Of a DNA stretch of 64,000 bases, positions 47,407 through 55,976 are shown piece after piece (the first letter of the stretch is position 1; each line of letters starts with the position of its first letter). Source of the stretch: Agrilutibacter niabensis (GTDB lineage: Bacteria; Pseudomonadota; Gammaproteobacteria; Xanthomonadales; Xanthomonadaceae); the NCBI RefSeq assembly GCF_042657165.1, contig NZ_JBHSNJ010000012.1:930001-994000 (forward strand), given 5' to 3'. Below the pieces are notes generated by a model. The model was not told where the DNA came from. It made no database searches and was given only the letters and a program-made list of their open reading frames with translations. The translations under genes were made by a program, and so were the position numbers.

Positions 47407-47420
47407 GTGACCGCTATCAA
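47407..47420. promoter_or_regulatory. Weaker Fnr-type box of the DUF2238 gene
   Basis: GTGACCGCTATCAA has one mismatch in the outer base. It lies 73 bp before the DUF2238 ATG and 14 bp from the ATPase-side box, so each divergent gene may use one. Confidence 0.5.
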
Positions 47421-47492
47421 GGGGGAGGCGGGCCGCCGTAGCATGCCCCCGCCCGAGCGACACGCCGCCATCATTTCTTCCGGGAGATAAGC

Positions 47493-48161
47493 ATGTCCTT
47501 GGCTTCAGGACCGCAGTCGCGGCAGGATCCCGGCCCTGACGCGATGCCCGGTGCCTCCGCACGCTACCCGCTGCTGTTGCTGGCGCTGTTCCTGGCATGG
47601 TGGTTGATCCTGGCCATTGCACCCGTGTACCGGCAGGACTGGCTGCTGGAAAACCTGCTCGTCTTCATCGCCATCCCGCTACTGGTGCTGACCTACGGAC
47701 GGCTGCGGCTGTCCAACACGGCATACACCCTGTTGTTCGCGTTCTTCGTGCTGCATGAGCTGGGCGCTCATTACACCTACTCGGAAGTGCCCTATGACAG
47801 CTGGGCGCAAGCCTTGTCCGGTCACACCCTGAGCGAAGTGTTCGGGCTGGAACGCAACCACTACGACCGCCTTGTGCACTTCCTGTATGGATTGCTGGTA
47901 GCGCCAGCGGCCATCGAACTGCTGGATGCTCGGGCGCCGCAGCGTGGCATCTGGCGTTGGCTCGTGCCCCTGCTCTTCATGGTGTCGCACTCAACCGTGT
48001 ACGAACTGGTGGAGTGGGGCGCCGCCGAGGTCTTCGGCGGGGATCTGGGGCAGGCCTATCTCGGCACGCAGGGTGATGTTTGGGATGGGCAGAAGGACTC
48101 GGCGCTTGCAGCGCTTGGGGCGTTGGTGTCCGTGATCTGGTGTAGATGGAGTGAGGATTAG
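47493..48161 (+). CDS. DUF2238 (YjdF-like) membrane protein
   Basis: A 222-residue integral membrane protein with about six helices. Conserved polar residues lie near membrane faces: 'HELGAHYTYSEVPYD', 'ERNHYDRLVHFLYG', 'HSTVYELVEWGAAEVFG' and 'LGTQGDVWDGQKD'. This is the DUF2238/YjdF pattern; function unknown. GGGAG precedes the ATG. It is divergent from the P2 ATPase. Confidence 0.85.
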   Translation: MSLASGPQSRQDPGPDAMPGASARYPLLLLALFLAWWLILAIAPVYRQDWLLENLLVFIAIPLLVLTYGRLRLSNTAYTLLFAFFVLHELGAHYTYSEVPYDSWAQALSGHTLSEVFGLERNHYDRLVHFLYGLLVAPAAIELLDARAPQRGIWRWLVPLLFMVSHSTVYELVEWGAAEVFGGDLGQAYLGTQGDVWDGQKDSALAALGALVSVIWCRWSED

Positions 48162-48476
48162 TTACTAAGACGCTTCCGGTCAGTAGCGCACGTTCGGCAA
48201 GTTCTGAAGGCTCGTCGACGGCAAAGCGGCAGATGAAGCAGATCTGATTGCCGCACACGAGGCGTTTCTCGCATTCGGCCAGCCACGATCAACCCCGGCG
48301 CAGAGGTCCGAGCGATGAAACTGCGCGAGGTTGGCACGGAGACCGAGGCGGACTTCGTTCAATGGGAGATTTCAGATCGCAGGTGTCAGCCGGCGTGAGC
48401 TTAGAAGGGCCGAACCGTGGAGGGCTCCATCCGTGCGGCAGTGACCGACGCGACGGCGCGGTCGTATTCCGGGCTC
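48162..48476. other. Spacer with no recognised gene
   Basis: About 315 bp between the DUF2238 gene and the decayed phosphatase gene. Open frames on both strands are short, and none has a credible start. No palindrome of the Fnr type is present. It is the border between the low-oxygen island and the sulfide module. Confidence 0.4.
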
Positions 48477-48876
48477 CTACCGTCCGGTCTGGCCCAGCCC
48501 GGCCTCGATCCGCCGCCGGACCTCGCCTTCAAGCCCCTTCAGGCCCCACGTCTTGCCGATCGCGATCGCGTCTTCGGTCGAACGTCCTTCCATCCACGCC
48601 GCCCGCAGCGCCACGATCGCGCCGACGCGGTTGCCGCTCGCGCAGTGCACCAGCACCGGCCGCTTCGCCTCACGAAGCATCGCGTCGAACGCCTGCACGT
48701 TCTCATGCGTCGTGCACGCGTCCGATGTCCACGGGCGCGAGCCGGCCGGCCGACACGACGCCTGGCTCCGGCGACACCGCGTTGGCGACGGCCGGCAGTT
48801 GGGTCGCGACCGACCGTGTCGCGCAACCCGTCACCGAAAGTGCGGCAGTGAGGGCGAGGATGGAAAGCGGCTTCAT
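48477..48876 (-). pseudogene. Lipoprotein-type DSP-like phosphatase, internal deletion
   Basis: The 5' part encodes a lipoprotein signal (LSILALTAALSVTGC) and the start of a phosphatase domain ('PGVVSAGRLAPVDIGRVHDA'), then stops at about 48704. Directly after, in another frame, comes the catalytic half: 'VQAFDAML', the P-loop 'HCASGNRVGA' and the C-terminus. Against the intact homologue at 51850, roughly 40 residues between the two parts are missing. The gene is therefore broken by a deletion with frame change near 48702-48712. Confidence 0.8.
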
Positions 48877-48887
48877 GGCGGTGGACC

Positions 48888-49304
48888 TCAGGCGCGGTTG
48901 ATCAGGCGGTGGAGGAGGATGCCCGCGAGCATCGCGGGAATGAACCACAACGCTTCGACGGAGGCGATACCCAGGCCCGCGAGAGCAGGCCCAGGGCAGT
49001 AGCCGGCGATGCCCCAGCCGATGCCGAACAGCGCCGCGCCGCCGATCAGTCGCCGATCGATGTGCTTGAGGTTCGACAGATGGAAGCTCTGGGCGAGCAC
49101 TGGGCTGCCGCGGCGGAGCACGAAGCGAAACAGCAAGGTCGTCGTGGCGACCGCGCCGCCGAACACGAACATCAGGGTGGGGTCGAAGTCGCCGAAGACG
49201 TCGAGAAAGCCGAGGACCCGCCGCGGATCCGTCATGCCCGCCATCGCCAGGCCTACTCCGAACAGTGCGCCCGACATTAGTGCGGCAAGCGAGAACTTCT
49301 TCAT
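48888..49304 (-). CDS. YeeE/YedE-family sulfur-compound transporter, C-terminal-half protein
   Basis: A 138-residue membrane protein with four helices. The motif 'GIGWGIAGYCPGPAL' near residue 97 carries the conserved Cys used to pass thiosulfate or persulfide sulfur through the pore in YeeE-type proteins. Together with the next gene it makes up the two halves of a full-length transporter. It starts 3 bp after the partner's stop, so the pair is translationally linked. Confidence 0.9.
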   Translation of the reverse strand: MKKFSLAALMSGALFGVGLAMAGMTDPRRVLGFLDVFGDFDPTLMFVFGGAVATTTLLFRFVLRRGSPVLAQSFHLSNLKHIDRRLIGGAALFGIGWGIAGYCPGPALAGLGIASVEALWFIPAMLAGILLHRLINRA

Positions 49305-49306
49305 GG

Positions 49307-49726
49307 TCAGCTCCACAGATGGCGCAGGACGAACGTGGTGGCGATCGCGGTGGCCATGAAGGTCGCCACGGCCACCAGCGAGCGCATGGAAAGCCGGCCA
49401 AGGCCGCACACCCCGTGGCCGCTCGTGCAGCCGTTGCCCATGCGCGTGCCGAAGCCGACCAGCACGCCGGCAACGATCAGGCCGGCGCGCGGGAAGTCGG
49501 TGCGGGGCAGGGGCGCGCCTGGCACGACTGCCATGTACAGGCCGCCCGCAGCGATCAGCCCCGCGAGGAACGCCACGCGCCAGGACAGGTCACCGGGCTT
49601 CGGAAACACGACACCGTTGAGGATGCCGCTGACCCCGGCCACCCGGCCGTTGAGCCAGAGCAGCAACGTTGCCGACAGGCCGATCAGTACGCCGCCTGCC
49701 AGGGCGGTCAGCCACGTGAGCGTCAC
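49307..49726 (-). CDS. YeeE/YedE-family sulfur-compound transporter, N-terminal-half protein
   Basis: A 139-residue membrane protein. 'GFGTRMGNGCTSGHGVCGLGRL' positions include the two pore cysteines of the family. It overlaps the MBL gene stop region by four bases (49723-49726) and is followed at once by the second half. Likely role: uptake or export of thiosulfate, sulfide-derived sulfane sulfur (family knowledge). Confidence 0.9.
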   Translation of the reverse strand: MTLTWLTALAGGVLIGLSATLLLWLNGRVAGVSGILNGVVFPKPGDLSWRVAFLAGLIAAGGLYMAVVPGAPLPRTDFPRAGLIVAGVLVGFGTRMGNGCTSGHGVCGLGRLSMRSLVAVATFMATAIATTFVLRHLWS

Positions 49727-50595
49727 TTGCCACCTCCGATCTGGTTGAGTGGCAGGCGCAGGTAGCGGGTGCCATTGGCATCCGGCGGCGGCAGTTCGCC
49801 CGCGCGGATGTTCACCTGCAATGCCGGCAGGATCAGCTTCGGTACCGCCAGGTTCGCGTCGCGCTCGGTGCGCATCCTTACGAACGTTGCTTCATCGGCG
49901 TTTCCACCGACATGTACGTTGTGCTGCCGCTGCTCCCCGAGCGAGCTCTGTGCGCGCGCCTCGCGCCCGGCCGGCGGATAGTCATGGCACAGGAACAGCC
50001 GCGTCGCCTCCGGCAGGTCGAACAGCTTGCGGATCGAGCGATACAGCTTGTGGGCGTCACCGCCGGGGAAGTCCACGCGCGCAGTACCCGTTTCCGGGGC
50101 GAACACCGTGTCACCGACGAACGCGGCATCGCCGATGACATACGTGAGGCTGTCGTCGGTGTGGCCCGGGGTGGCAAGGACGCGCGCTTCAAGCTCGCCG
50201 ATGGGGAACGTCTCTCCATCGGCAAACAGCCGGTCAAACTGGCTGCCGTCGGTGGCGAACTCCGGCTCGAGGCCGAACAGCGTCTTGAAACGCTGCTGGA
50301 CCTGCGTGATGCCACGGCCGATCGCCACCTGCGCGCCGGTGGTGCGCTTGAGGTAGGCGGCGGCGGTCAGGTGGTCCGCATGGGCGTGCGTCTCGAGGAT
50401 CCACTCCACCGTCAGCCGCCGGTCGCGCACGAATTGCAGCACCCGGTCGGCCGATCCAGTCGAGGTGCGGGCGCTGGCCGGGTCGTAGTCGAGCACCGGA
50501 TCGATGACGGCGGAATGCCCGCCCTCGCGGTCGTACACGACGTAGGTAAAGGTGAACGTCGCCGAATCGTAAAAGCTCATCACCTGCGGATTCAT
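49723..50595 (-). CDS. MBL-fold persulfide dioxygenase-like hydrolase (Blh type)
   Basis: A 290-residue metallo-beta-lactamase protein. The iron/zinc motif HAHADH (about 91-96), 'TPGHTDDSLTYV' and 'FLCHDYPP' supply metal ligands. This group (Blh/ETHE1-like) oxidises glutathione persulfide to sulfite. It is the first gene of the left-going sulfide operon and is divergent from an ArsR-type regulator across an 87-bp operator-bearing spacer. Confidence 0.9.
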   Translation of the reverse strand: MNPQVMSFYDSATFTFTYVVYDREGGHSAVIDPVLDYDPASARTSTGSADRVLQFVRDRRLTVEWILETHAHADHLTAAAYLKRTTGAQVAIGRGITQVQQRFKTLFGLEPEFATDGSQFDRLFADGETFPIGELEARVLATPGHTDDSLTYVIGDAAFVGDTVFAPETGTARVDFPGGDAHKLYRSIRKLFDLPEATRLFLCHDYPPAGREARAQSSLGEQRQHNVHVGGNADEATFVRMRTERDANLAVPKLILPALQVNIRAGELPPPDANGTRYLRLPLNQIGGGK

Positions 50596-50612
50596 GGAAT
50601 TGCCCCTTGCGT

Positions 50613-50637
50613 CTAACTTTAGCTATCGCTAAATTAG
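50613..50637. promoter_or_regulatory. BigR-type operator
   Basis: TTTAGC-TATC-GCTAAA (50618-50633) is a perfect dyad, extended outward by CTAA and TTAG. It is AT-rich in GC-rich surroundings, in the spacer between the MBL gene and the ArsR-type regulator. A further half-site (CACTAAAG) lies at about 50664-50671. Position and character fit the sulfide-responsive BigR operator. Confidence 0.7.
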
Positions 50638-50682
50638 TGATGTAGCAAATCCTTGTCAAGCATTCACTAAAGTACCTGCCCA

Positions 50683-51027
50683 ATGACCCGTTCATCGAAG
50701 AAGCCCGCCCGGGCCCTGCCGTCCGCCCAGGAAATGGCAAGCCATGCCGGCGCGGCCGCCGAACTGTTGAAGGCGCTGGCGCATCCGGCCCGCCTGCTGG
50801 TGCTCTGCCAGCTGGTCGAAGGGGAGCGCTCGGTGGGCGAGCTCCAGCCGATCACCGGACTGAGCATGTCCGCGCTCTCGCAACACCTGTCGGTGTTGCG
50901 GGAGATGGCGCTCGTGAACACGCGGCGCGAATCGCAGACGATCTTCTATTCATTGGCCGAGGGTCCCGCCGCGAGCGTGCTCGATGCCCTGTACGCCGCC
51001 TACTGCGGCAGCCAGAAGGCCGGCTGA
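50683..51027 (+). CDS. bigR: ArsR-family regulator, BigR/SqrR type
   Basis: A 114-residue winged-helix repressor: 'LLKALAHPARLLVLCQLVEG', 'SALSQHLSVLREMALV' recognition helix, 'RRESQTIFYSL' wing. The two cysteines, one in 'LLVLCQL' and one in 'LYAAYCGS', are in the places where BigR and SqrR form a polysulfide link when persulfides rise, releasing DNA. It is therefore the expected repressor of the flanking sulfide genes. Its stop shares a base with the next start (TGATG). Confidence 0.85.
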   Translation: MTRSSKKPARALPSAQEMASHAGAAAELLKALAHPARLLVLCQLVEGERSVGELQPITGLSMSALSQHLSVLREMALVNTRRESQTIFYSLAEGPAASVLDALYAAYCGSQKAG

Positions 51028-51812
51028 TGACCACGCTGCAATTCCTGCTTGGCGCGCTGGCGGGCAGCGCGGTCGGATTCACGCTCGGTCTCGTGGGCGG
51101 CGGCGGATCGATCCTCGCAGTGCCGCTGATGGTCTATCTGGTCGGCGTGGACGATCCGCACGTGGCGATTGGAACGAGCGCGCTCGCCGTTGCGGCCAAT
51201 GCATTGATCGGCCTCACCAACCACGCACGCAAGCGCAACGTGAAGTGGCGCTGTGCCGCAGCCTTCGCCACCGCCGGTGTGGTCGGTGCATGGTTTGGCG
51301 CGATGTTCGGCAAGGCGGTGGACGGGCAGAAGCTGCTCGCGCTGTTCGCACTGCTGATGCTGGCGGTCGCGGGCCTGATGGTCCGCTCACGCGGGCGCGA
51401 GGGCGATCCGGCGGTGGTACTGAACCGCGGCAACGCGCCCAGGCTACTGGGCTCGGGCGCGACGACCGGCCTGCTGTCGGGCTTCTTCGGCATCGGTGGC
51501 GGCTTTCTCGTGGTACCGGGGCTCATCGCATCGACCGGCATGCCGATCCTGTTCGCGGTCGGTTCGTCGCTGGTCGCCGTGACCGCTTTCGGGCTGACTA
51601 CCGCGCTGAGTTACGCAGGTTCGGGCCTGGTCGCCTGGCCACTTGCAGCGATCTTCGTTGGTGGCGGCGCGCTCGGCAGCCTGTTCGGTACGCGCCTGGC
51701 CACACGACTGGCCGACCGCAAAGGCGCGCTCAACATGGTCCTGGCCGGGCTGATCGTCGTTGTCGCGCTGTACATGCTGTATCGAACCGCAGGCGAGCTT
51801 GGCTGGATCTGA
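51027..51812 (+). CDS. Sulfite exporter TauE/SafE-family protein
   Basis: A 261-residue membrane protein with about eight helices in two similar halves ('GLVGGGGSILAVPLMVYL' and 'GFFGIGGGFLVVPGLI'), the TauE/SafE signature. It likely exports sulfite made by the persulfide dioxygenase. It is translationally coupled to bigR. Confidence 0.92.
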   Translation: MTTLQFLLGALAGSAVGFTLGLVGGGGSILAVPLMVYLVGVDDPHVAIGTSALAVAANALIGLTNHARKRNVKWRCAAAFATAGVVGAWFGAMFGKAVDGQKLLALFALLMLAVAGLMVRSRGREGDPAVVLNRGNAPRLLGSGATTGLLSGFFGIGGGFLVVPGLIASTGMPILFAVGSSLVAVTAFGLTTALSYAGSGLVAWPLAAIFVGGGALGSLFGTRLATRLADRKGALNMVLAGLIVVVALYMLYRTAGELGWI

Positions 51813-51849
51813 TGCGCCGCCATCCTTGTCAGACATACCGGAGACTCCC

Positions 51850-52284
51850 ATGACCGCACCGACGCGCTTCGCCGAAGACCATTACGCGAGTGGTCAGCCC
51901 ACCGCCGCGCACCTTGCCGAACTCGCGCGTGAGGGCGTGCGCACGGTGATCAACCTGCGCGCGCCGGACGAGCCAACGGAGTACGACGAAGCCGCGGAGG
52001 CCGCCCGACTTGGCTTGCAGTACGTCGCGCTGCCCATTGCTGGCGCCGCCGACCTCGACCGCGAACGTGTGCGCCAGTTTGGCCTCCTGCTCGACGCGGC
52101 GCGTCGGGAGGGTGGTGTGCTGATCCACTGCGCGAGTTCGAACCGGGTGGGCGCGATGGTCGCCCTGGATGAAGCCCTCAATCGCGGTGGATCGCTGCAG
52201 GCCGCGCTCGCGCATGGTCGCGCGGCTGGCCTGGCTTCCCTGGAGCCGGCGGTCGTCGCACTGGCTGGGCGCGAGGGCGCATGA
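51850..52284 (+). CDS. DSP-like phosphatase/beta-lactamase hydrolase-like domain protein
   Basis: A 144-residue cytosolic DUF442-type domain with a dual-specificity phosphatase-like P-loop 'HCASSNRVGA'; catalytic Cys near 96. In sulfide operons this domain is often fused to the MBL dioxygenase (Blh) and is thought to act on sulfane sulfur or a related thiol. GGAG precedes the ATG at 51850. It closes the bigR-tauE unit. The broken homologue at 48477 had a lipoprotein signal instead. Confidence 0.85.
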   Translation: MTAPTRFAEDHYASGQPTAAHLAELAREGVRTVINLRAPDEPTEYDEAAEAARLGLQYVALPIAGAADLDRERVRQFGLLLDAARREGGVLIHCASSNRVGAMVALDEALNRGGSLQAALAHGRAAGLASLEPAVVALAGREGA

Positions 52285-52394
52285 CAGTCAACACGTCCGC
52301 CACCTCCCGCCAGCTATTCACCCTTTCGGGAAACATGGCGTATTCGATGTGAACCGCGAAGGCGGACCGTCGCGAGGCCGAACTCGAAAGCTGA

Positions 52395-53603
52395 TCAGTC
52401 CTGCTTTACCCGCATGCCATCGCGCAGGCTGTCTCCCGGATACAGAACCACGCGCGAGCCTGCCGCCAGGCCACCGCGGACTTCGGCCTGGTCTTCACCG
52501 ACGTGTCCAATCTGCAGGTGGCGCAGTCGTGCGCGCTTGTTCTCGATCGCGTAGACAGCCCACTGCGTACCATCCCTGAACAGCGCCGCGACCGGAACCG
52601 TCAGGACATCATCGGCGCCCCAGACGCGGAACTGCGCCTCGACACGAAAGCCATCTCCAAGCGCAGGCCGGCTTTTGCCTGCATCGTCCAGCGCGACTAC
52701 CACCAGCACCCGCTGTTCCTCGACGCCCAGTGCGGAGAACTTCGTGAACCCACCGGGCTCGATCGTCTGCACGCGACCCGGCAGCGGCGTATCGCCACCC
52801 CAGCGAAGCAGTTCGACTCGCGTGCCAGGCCCGATGCGCATCGCGTCTTCGGTCAGTGCCTCGACGATGACCTCCAGCGCCTGAGGGTCACCCAGCTCCA
52901 GCAACGATTGTCCGGCGCGGACGAATCCTTCGCTCTCCACGAAGCGCCGGATCACCTGTCCATCGATCGGCGCCGACAGTCGCAGGCGATTCCCGTCGCT
53001 GCGTGAGGCTTTGCCCTGCAGGTCGAGCACTGACCGTGCCATGTCGCGTTGGATCCGTGCCGCGCGGGCCCGTGCTTGCGCGCTGTGGAGATTGGCCTCG
53101 GCGGCCGTGGCTTGGGCCCGGATTTCGTCGCGCTGATCGGAGGAGATCAGTTGCTGGTTTGCAAGAGCGTCAGTGCGCCGGCGTGCGGCCTCGAGGCGGT
53201 CGCGCAACGCCGAAGCCGCGGCAGCCGCTGCGGTTGCCGCGTCGAGTTCGTCGCCCGCGGCACGCCAACGCGCCTCGGCTGCCGAGCGAGTAGCCGGGTC
53301 GAACAGCGCGGCATTGGCGGGGAGAAGCATCGCAACCGATTCACCTGCCTTTACGGCATCACCTGGCTCGAGCACGATTCTTTCCACCATGCCATCAAGG
53401 GGAGCACTCACCAGGTAGCGGTCTCGTAACCGGGTGCGGCCTTCCTCCGCGAAGGCGACAGTCAAAGGCGCACGCACGATCTCGGCTGTATCCACCAGTA
53501 CGGCGCGCGGCCAGAACCCCCAGGCGGCGAGGGCGATCAAAGCCCCCGCCAGCAGCAGGTAGAGCGGTCGGGTGGGTTTGCCGAGCCACGCGGGCTTCCT
53601 CAT
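52395..53603 (-). CDS. HlyD/MacA-type periplasmic adaptor
   Basis: A 402-residue membrane-fusion protein: N-terminal anchor helix (YLLLAGALIALAAWGFW), lipoyl half 'SAPLDGMVERIVLEPGDAV' (about 66), a long Ala-rich coiled coil (about 110-200), second lipoyl half 'SAPIDGQVIRRF', beta barrel. It links the ABC permease upstream in the same operon to an outer-membrane channel, none being encoded nearby. It is the last gene of the export operon. Confidence 0.92.
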   Translation of the reverse strand: MRKPAWLGKPTRPLYLLLAGALIALAAWGFWPRAVLVDTAEIVRAPLTVAFAEEGRTRLRDRYLVSAPLDGMVERIVLEPGDAVKAGESVAMLLPANAALFDPATRSAAEARWRAAGDELDAATAAAAAASALRDRLEAARRRTDALANQQLISSDQRDEIRAQATAAEANLHSAQARARAARIQRDMARSVLDLQGKASRSDGNRLRLSAPIDGQVIRRFVESEGFVRAGQSLLELGDPQALEVIVEALTEDAMRIGPGTRVELLRWGGDTPLPGRVQTIEPGGFTKFSALGVEEQRVLVVVALDDAGKSRPALGDGFRVEAQFRVWGADDVLTVPVAALFRDGTQWAVYAIENKRARLRHLQIGHVGEDQAEVRGGLAAGSRVVLYPGDSLRDGMRVKQD

Positions 53604-53612
53604 GCCTGCCTC

Positions 53613-55976
53613 TCAGTCGCGAGCCTTGAGCACGCCGATCAGATCGAGCCTGGTGATCCGCCGCCAGATCAGCCCCCCGCACAGGAGGGCGGTGATCAGT
53701 GTCGTGACGCCAGCGATTCCGTAGGTTGCGGCACTGACGTAATGGGGAATACGGAACAAATCGGAGTCGTACCCTAGCACCAGCAGGGCGATGAGGCCGT
53801 GGCCCAGCAGAAAACCCAGCGGTATCGCCGCTACGGTCAACAACGCCAGTTCTCCCAGCAGCAGATAACCGACCTCCGCGGAAGTGAATCCCAGGATGCG
53901 CAGGCTGGCAAGGTCGCGTGCGCGCTCCGACAGCGCCACCCGCGCACTGCTGTAGATGACGCCCGCCGTGATGACCACGCCGAATAGCGTGGCGATGAGC
54001 GTAAAGGTCAGAATCGTATTGGCCATGCCCTCATAGAAGTTGCGGATGCCTGCCAGCCGTTCGTCGATTCCGGCAATGGCAGGTCTGCGTTCGAGTGCGT
54101 CGAGCAACGCTGGCATGGCAAGACTGTCCGCGGCCAATACCGCGCCCGAAACACGTTCGCCTTCACCCATCGCCCGATCGAGCGTGGCGAGCGGAAGATA
54201 GGCCTGCGAACCGAATGGCTCGCCGACCACGGCGGTCAACGGCAGGCGCAGCACACGCCGCCGGGCATCCAGCGTTTCCAGTTCGACCATGTCGCCCAAT
54301 CCGGCCCCGAGCAGATCGGCCAGATAGTCGGTAAGCGCGACTCCGCGCAACGGCAGCTGGATGGGATTCCCTTCGCTATCGATGGTGCGGCGCAGCCGGG
54401 AGTGCGGCGGCAGACCGCGAACGGCCGTGCGGTACTCGGCCGCCCGGAAACGCACGATCACGGGCACGCTGCGTTCGCGCTCGGCCGTCAGTACGCCGGG
54501 AAGCGCGGCGAGTTCATTCATGACGCGAGGCGACTGCGGCTCGAAGAAGGAGACGGACACATCGTGACGCTCGGCCTGACGGAACTGACGCTGCACGATG
54601 TCGTCGATGGCATCGTTCTGGAAGCGCCCCATCATCATCACGGCCGTTCCCAGCGCCAATCCCAGGCACGTGAGCAGCGTGCGCCAGGGGCGACGTTGCA
54701 GATTGCGCGCGATCAGTCGGTGGGCCTGGCTCCACCGCTGCAACCGCCCGGGCGCGAAACGGCGGACCGCGCCCCGCCAGGGGATCTCCGGCCGCATTGC
54801 CTCCGCAGGCAGCAATCGGGCCGCGGCAAGCACGGGGATTGCAGCCCCGAGCAAGGCACTGCCGAGACTCACCAGGAGCACGATCCACACCACGCCCCAG
54901 GACGTCGTGAAATCCAGGAACGGCAGGCGATAGAACTCGCGATACAGATCGGCCATGGCAACGCCCAATCGCGCCCCCAGCGCCAGGCCGAGTGCAGCTC
55001 CGATCAGTCCCGTCAGCAACGCAAAACCGGCGTAGTGCCTCCAGATCTCTCCGCGCTCGAAGCCGAATGCCTTGAGGGTGCCGATCTGTTCGCGCTGGCC
55101 GGCGACCAGGCGACCCAGCACGACGTGCAGCACGAAGGCGGAAACGCCCAGGAACACCGCCGGAAAAATCCGCGCCATGGTGGCCAGCTGGCGGAATTCC
55201 TCACTGAGGTAGCGATGGGATCGCTGATCGGCACGCGAGACCGCACCAATGCCACCGTAGCGCGCCAGTTCCCGATCGATGTTGGCGATGACCTGTTCGC
55301 TCCGGGCGCGTGGTTCGAGAGCGACAGCCACGCTATTGAACGCACCGTCCATGTCCATGGCCGCTTCGAGGGCAGGGCGGGGGATCCACACGATCGCGAA
55401 TCGTCGCGCGTCCGGGAAAATCGTCATCGGCGCCATCTGTGCGACGAATTCCGGTGTGGCACCGATTCCTACGATCCGGAACTTCTGCCGACGCCCGTGC
55501 AGGATCAACGTCAATGCGTCTCCTGGGCGCAGGCCGTGCGCTTCGGCAAACGCATCGCTGACGACCAGCGTGTCGCGCTCGCCCAACCCAGGGGCGCGGC
55601 CCGAACGGAGATGCAAGCGGTTCAACCGCAGCGTGCCGAACTCCGGCGTGCTAACCGCCTGGATGCGGATGGGATTGGAGAACCCTGGAAGTTCGGCACG
55701 CCCAAACGCCACAACCCGTGTGTCCACCACCGCAATGCCAGGGATCTCCGCAAGGCGTCGTGCGACGCCCTCCGGGGCGCGCTTCATCTCGGCAAAGACA
55801 TCGGCGAAGGCGTACTCGCGGTAGTACCGGTCCCGGCTGGCTTCCAACGATTCCAGCGTGGCACGCGACATGACCAGATTCGCCACGCCCACCGCAGCCA
55901 CCACTGCCACCGCCAGAACTTGCCAGCGCATGTGCCACAGATCGCGCCAGAGCTTGCGCGCGAGGACGCTCACCAC
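53613..55976 (-). CDS. ABC transporter permease, FtsX/MacB-like with two FtsX modules
   Basis: A 787-residue membrane protein with an N-terminal helix, a large periplasmic domain, three helices (from about 265), then a second helix-periplasm-three-helix module ending 'ITRLDLIGVLKARD'. This double-FtsX layout belongs to permeases that move lipids, lipoproteins or peptides by mechanotransmission. Its start overlaps the ATPase stop by seven bases. Substrate unknown. Confidence 0.92.
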   Translation of the reverse strand: MVSVLARKLWRDLWHMRWQVLAVAVVAAVGVANLVMSRATLESLEASRDRYYREYAFADVFAEMKRAPEGVARRLAEIPGIAVVDTRVVAFGRAELPGFSNPIRIQAVSTPEFGTLRLNRLHLRSGRAPGLGERDTLVVSDAFAEAHGLRPGDALTLILHGRRQKFRIVGIGATPEFVAQMAPMTIFPDARRFAIVWIPRPALEAAMDMDGAFNSVAVALEPRARSEQVIANIDRELARYGGIGAVSRADQRSHRYLSEEFRQLATMARIFPAVFLGVSAFVLHVVLGRLVAGQREQIGTLKAFGFERGEIWRHYAGFALLTGLIGAALGLALGARLGVAMADLYREFYRLPFLDFTTSWGVVWIVLLVSLGSALLGAAIPVLAAARLLPAEAMRPEIPWRGAVRRFAPGRLQRWSQAHRLIARNLQRRPWRTLLTCLGLALGTAVMMMGRFQNDAIDDIVQRQFRQAERHDVSVSFFEPQSPRVMNELAALPGVLTAERERSVPVIVRFRAAEYRTAVRGLPPHSRLRRTIDSEGNPIQLPLRGVALTDYLADLLGAGLGDMVELETLDARRRVLRLPLTAVVGEPFGSQAYLPLATLDRAMGEGERVSGAVLAADSLAMPALLDALERRPAIAGIDERLAGIRNFYEGMANTILTFTLIATLFGVVITAGVIYSSARVALSERARDLASLRILGFTSAEVGYLLLGELALLTVAAIPLGFLLGHGLIALLVLGYDSDLFRIPHYVSAATYGIAGVTTLITALLCGGLIWRRITRLDLIGVLKARD

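Noticed and set aside
47977..48258. Antisense frame with 'CGNQICFICRF'
   Set aside because: The cysteine pair looked like a metal motif, but the rest lies antisense to the DUF2238 gene, with no start signal or recognisable domain.
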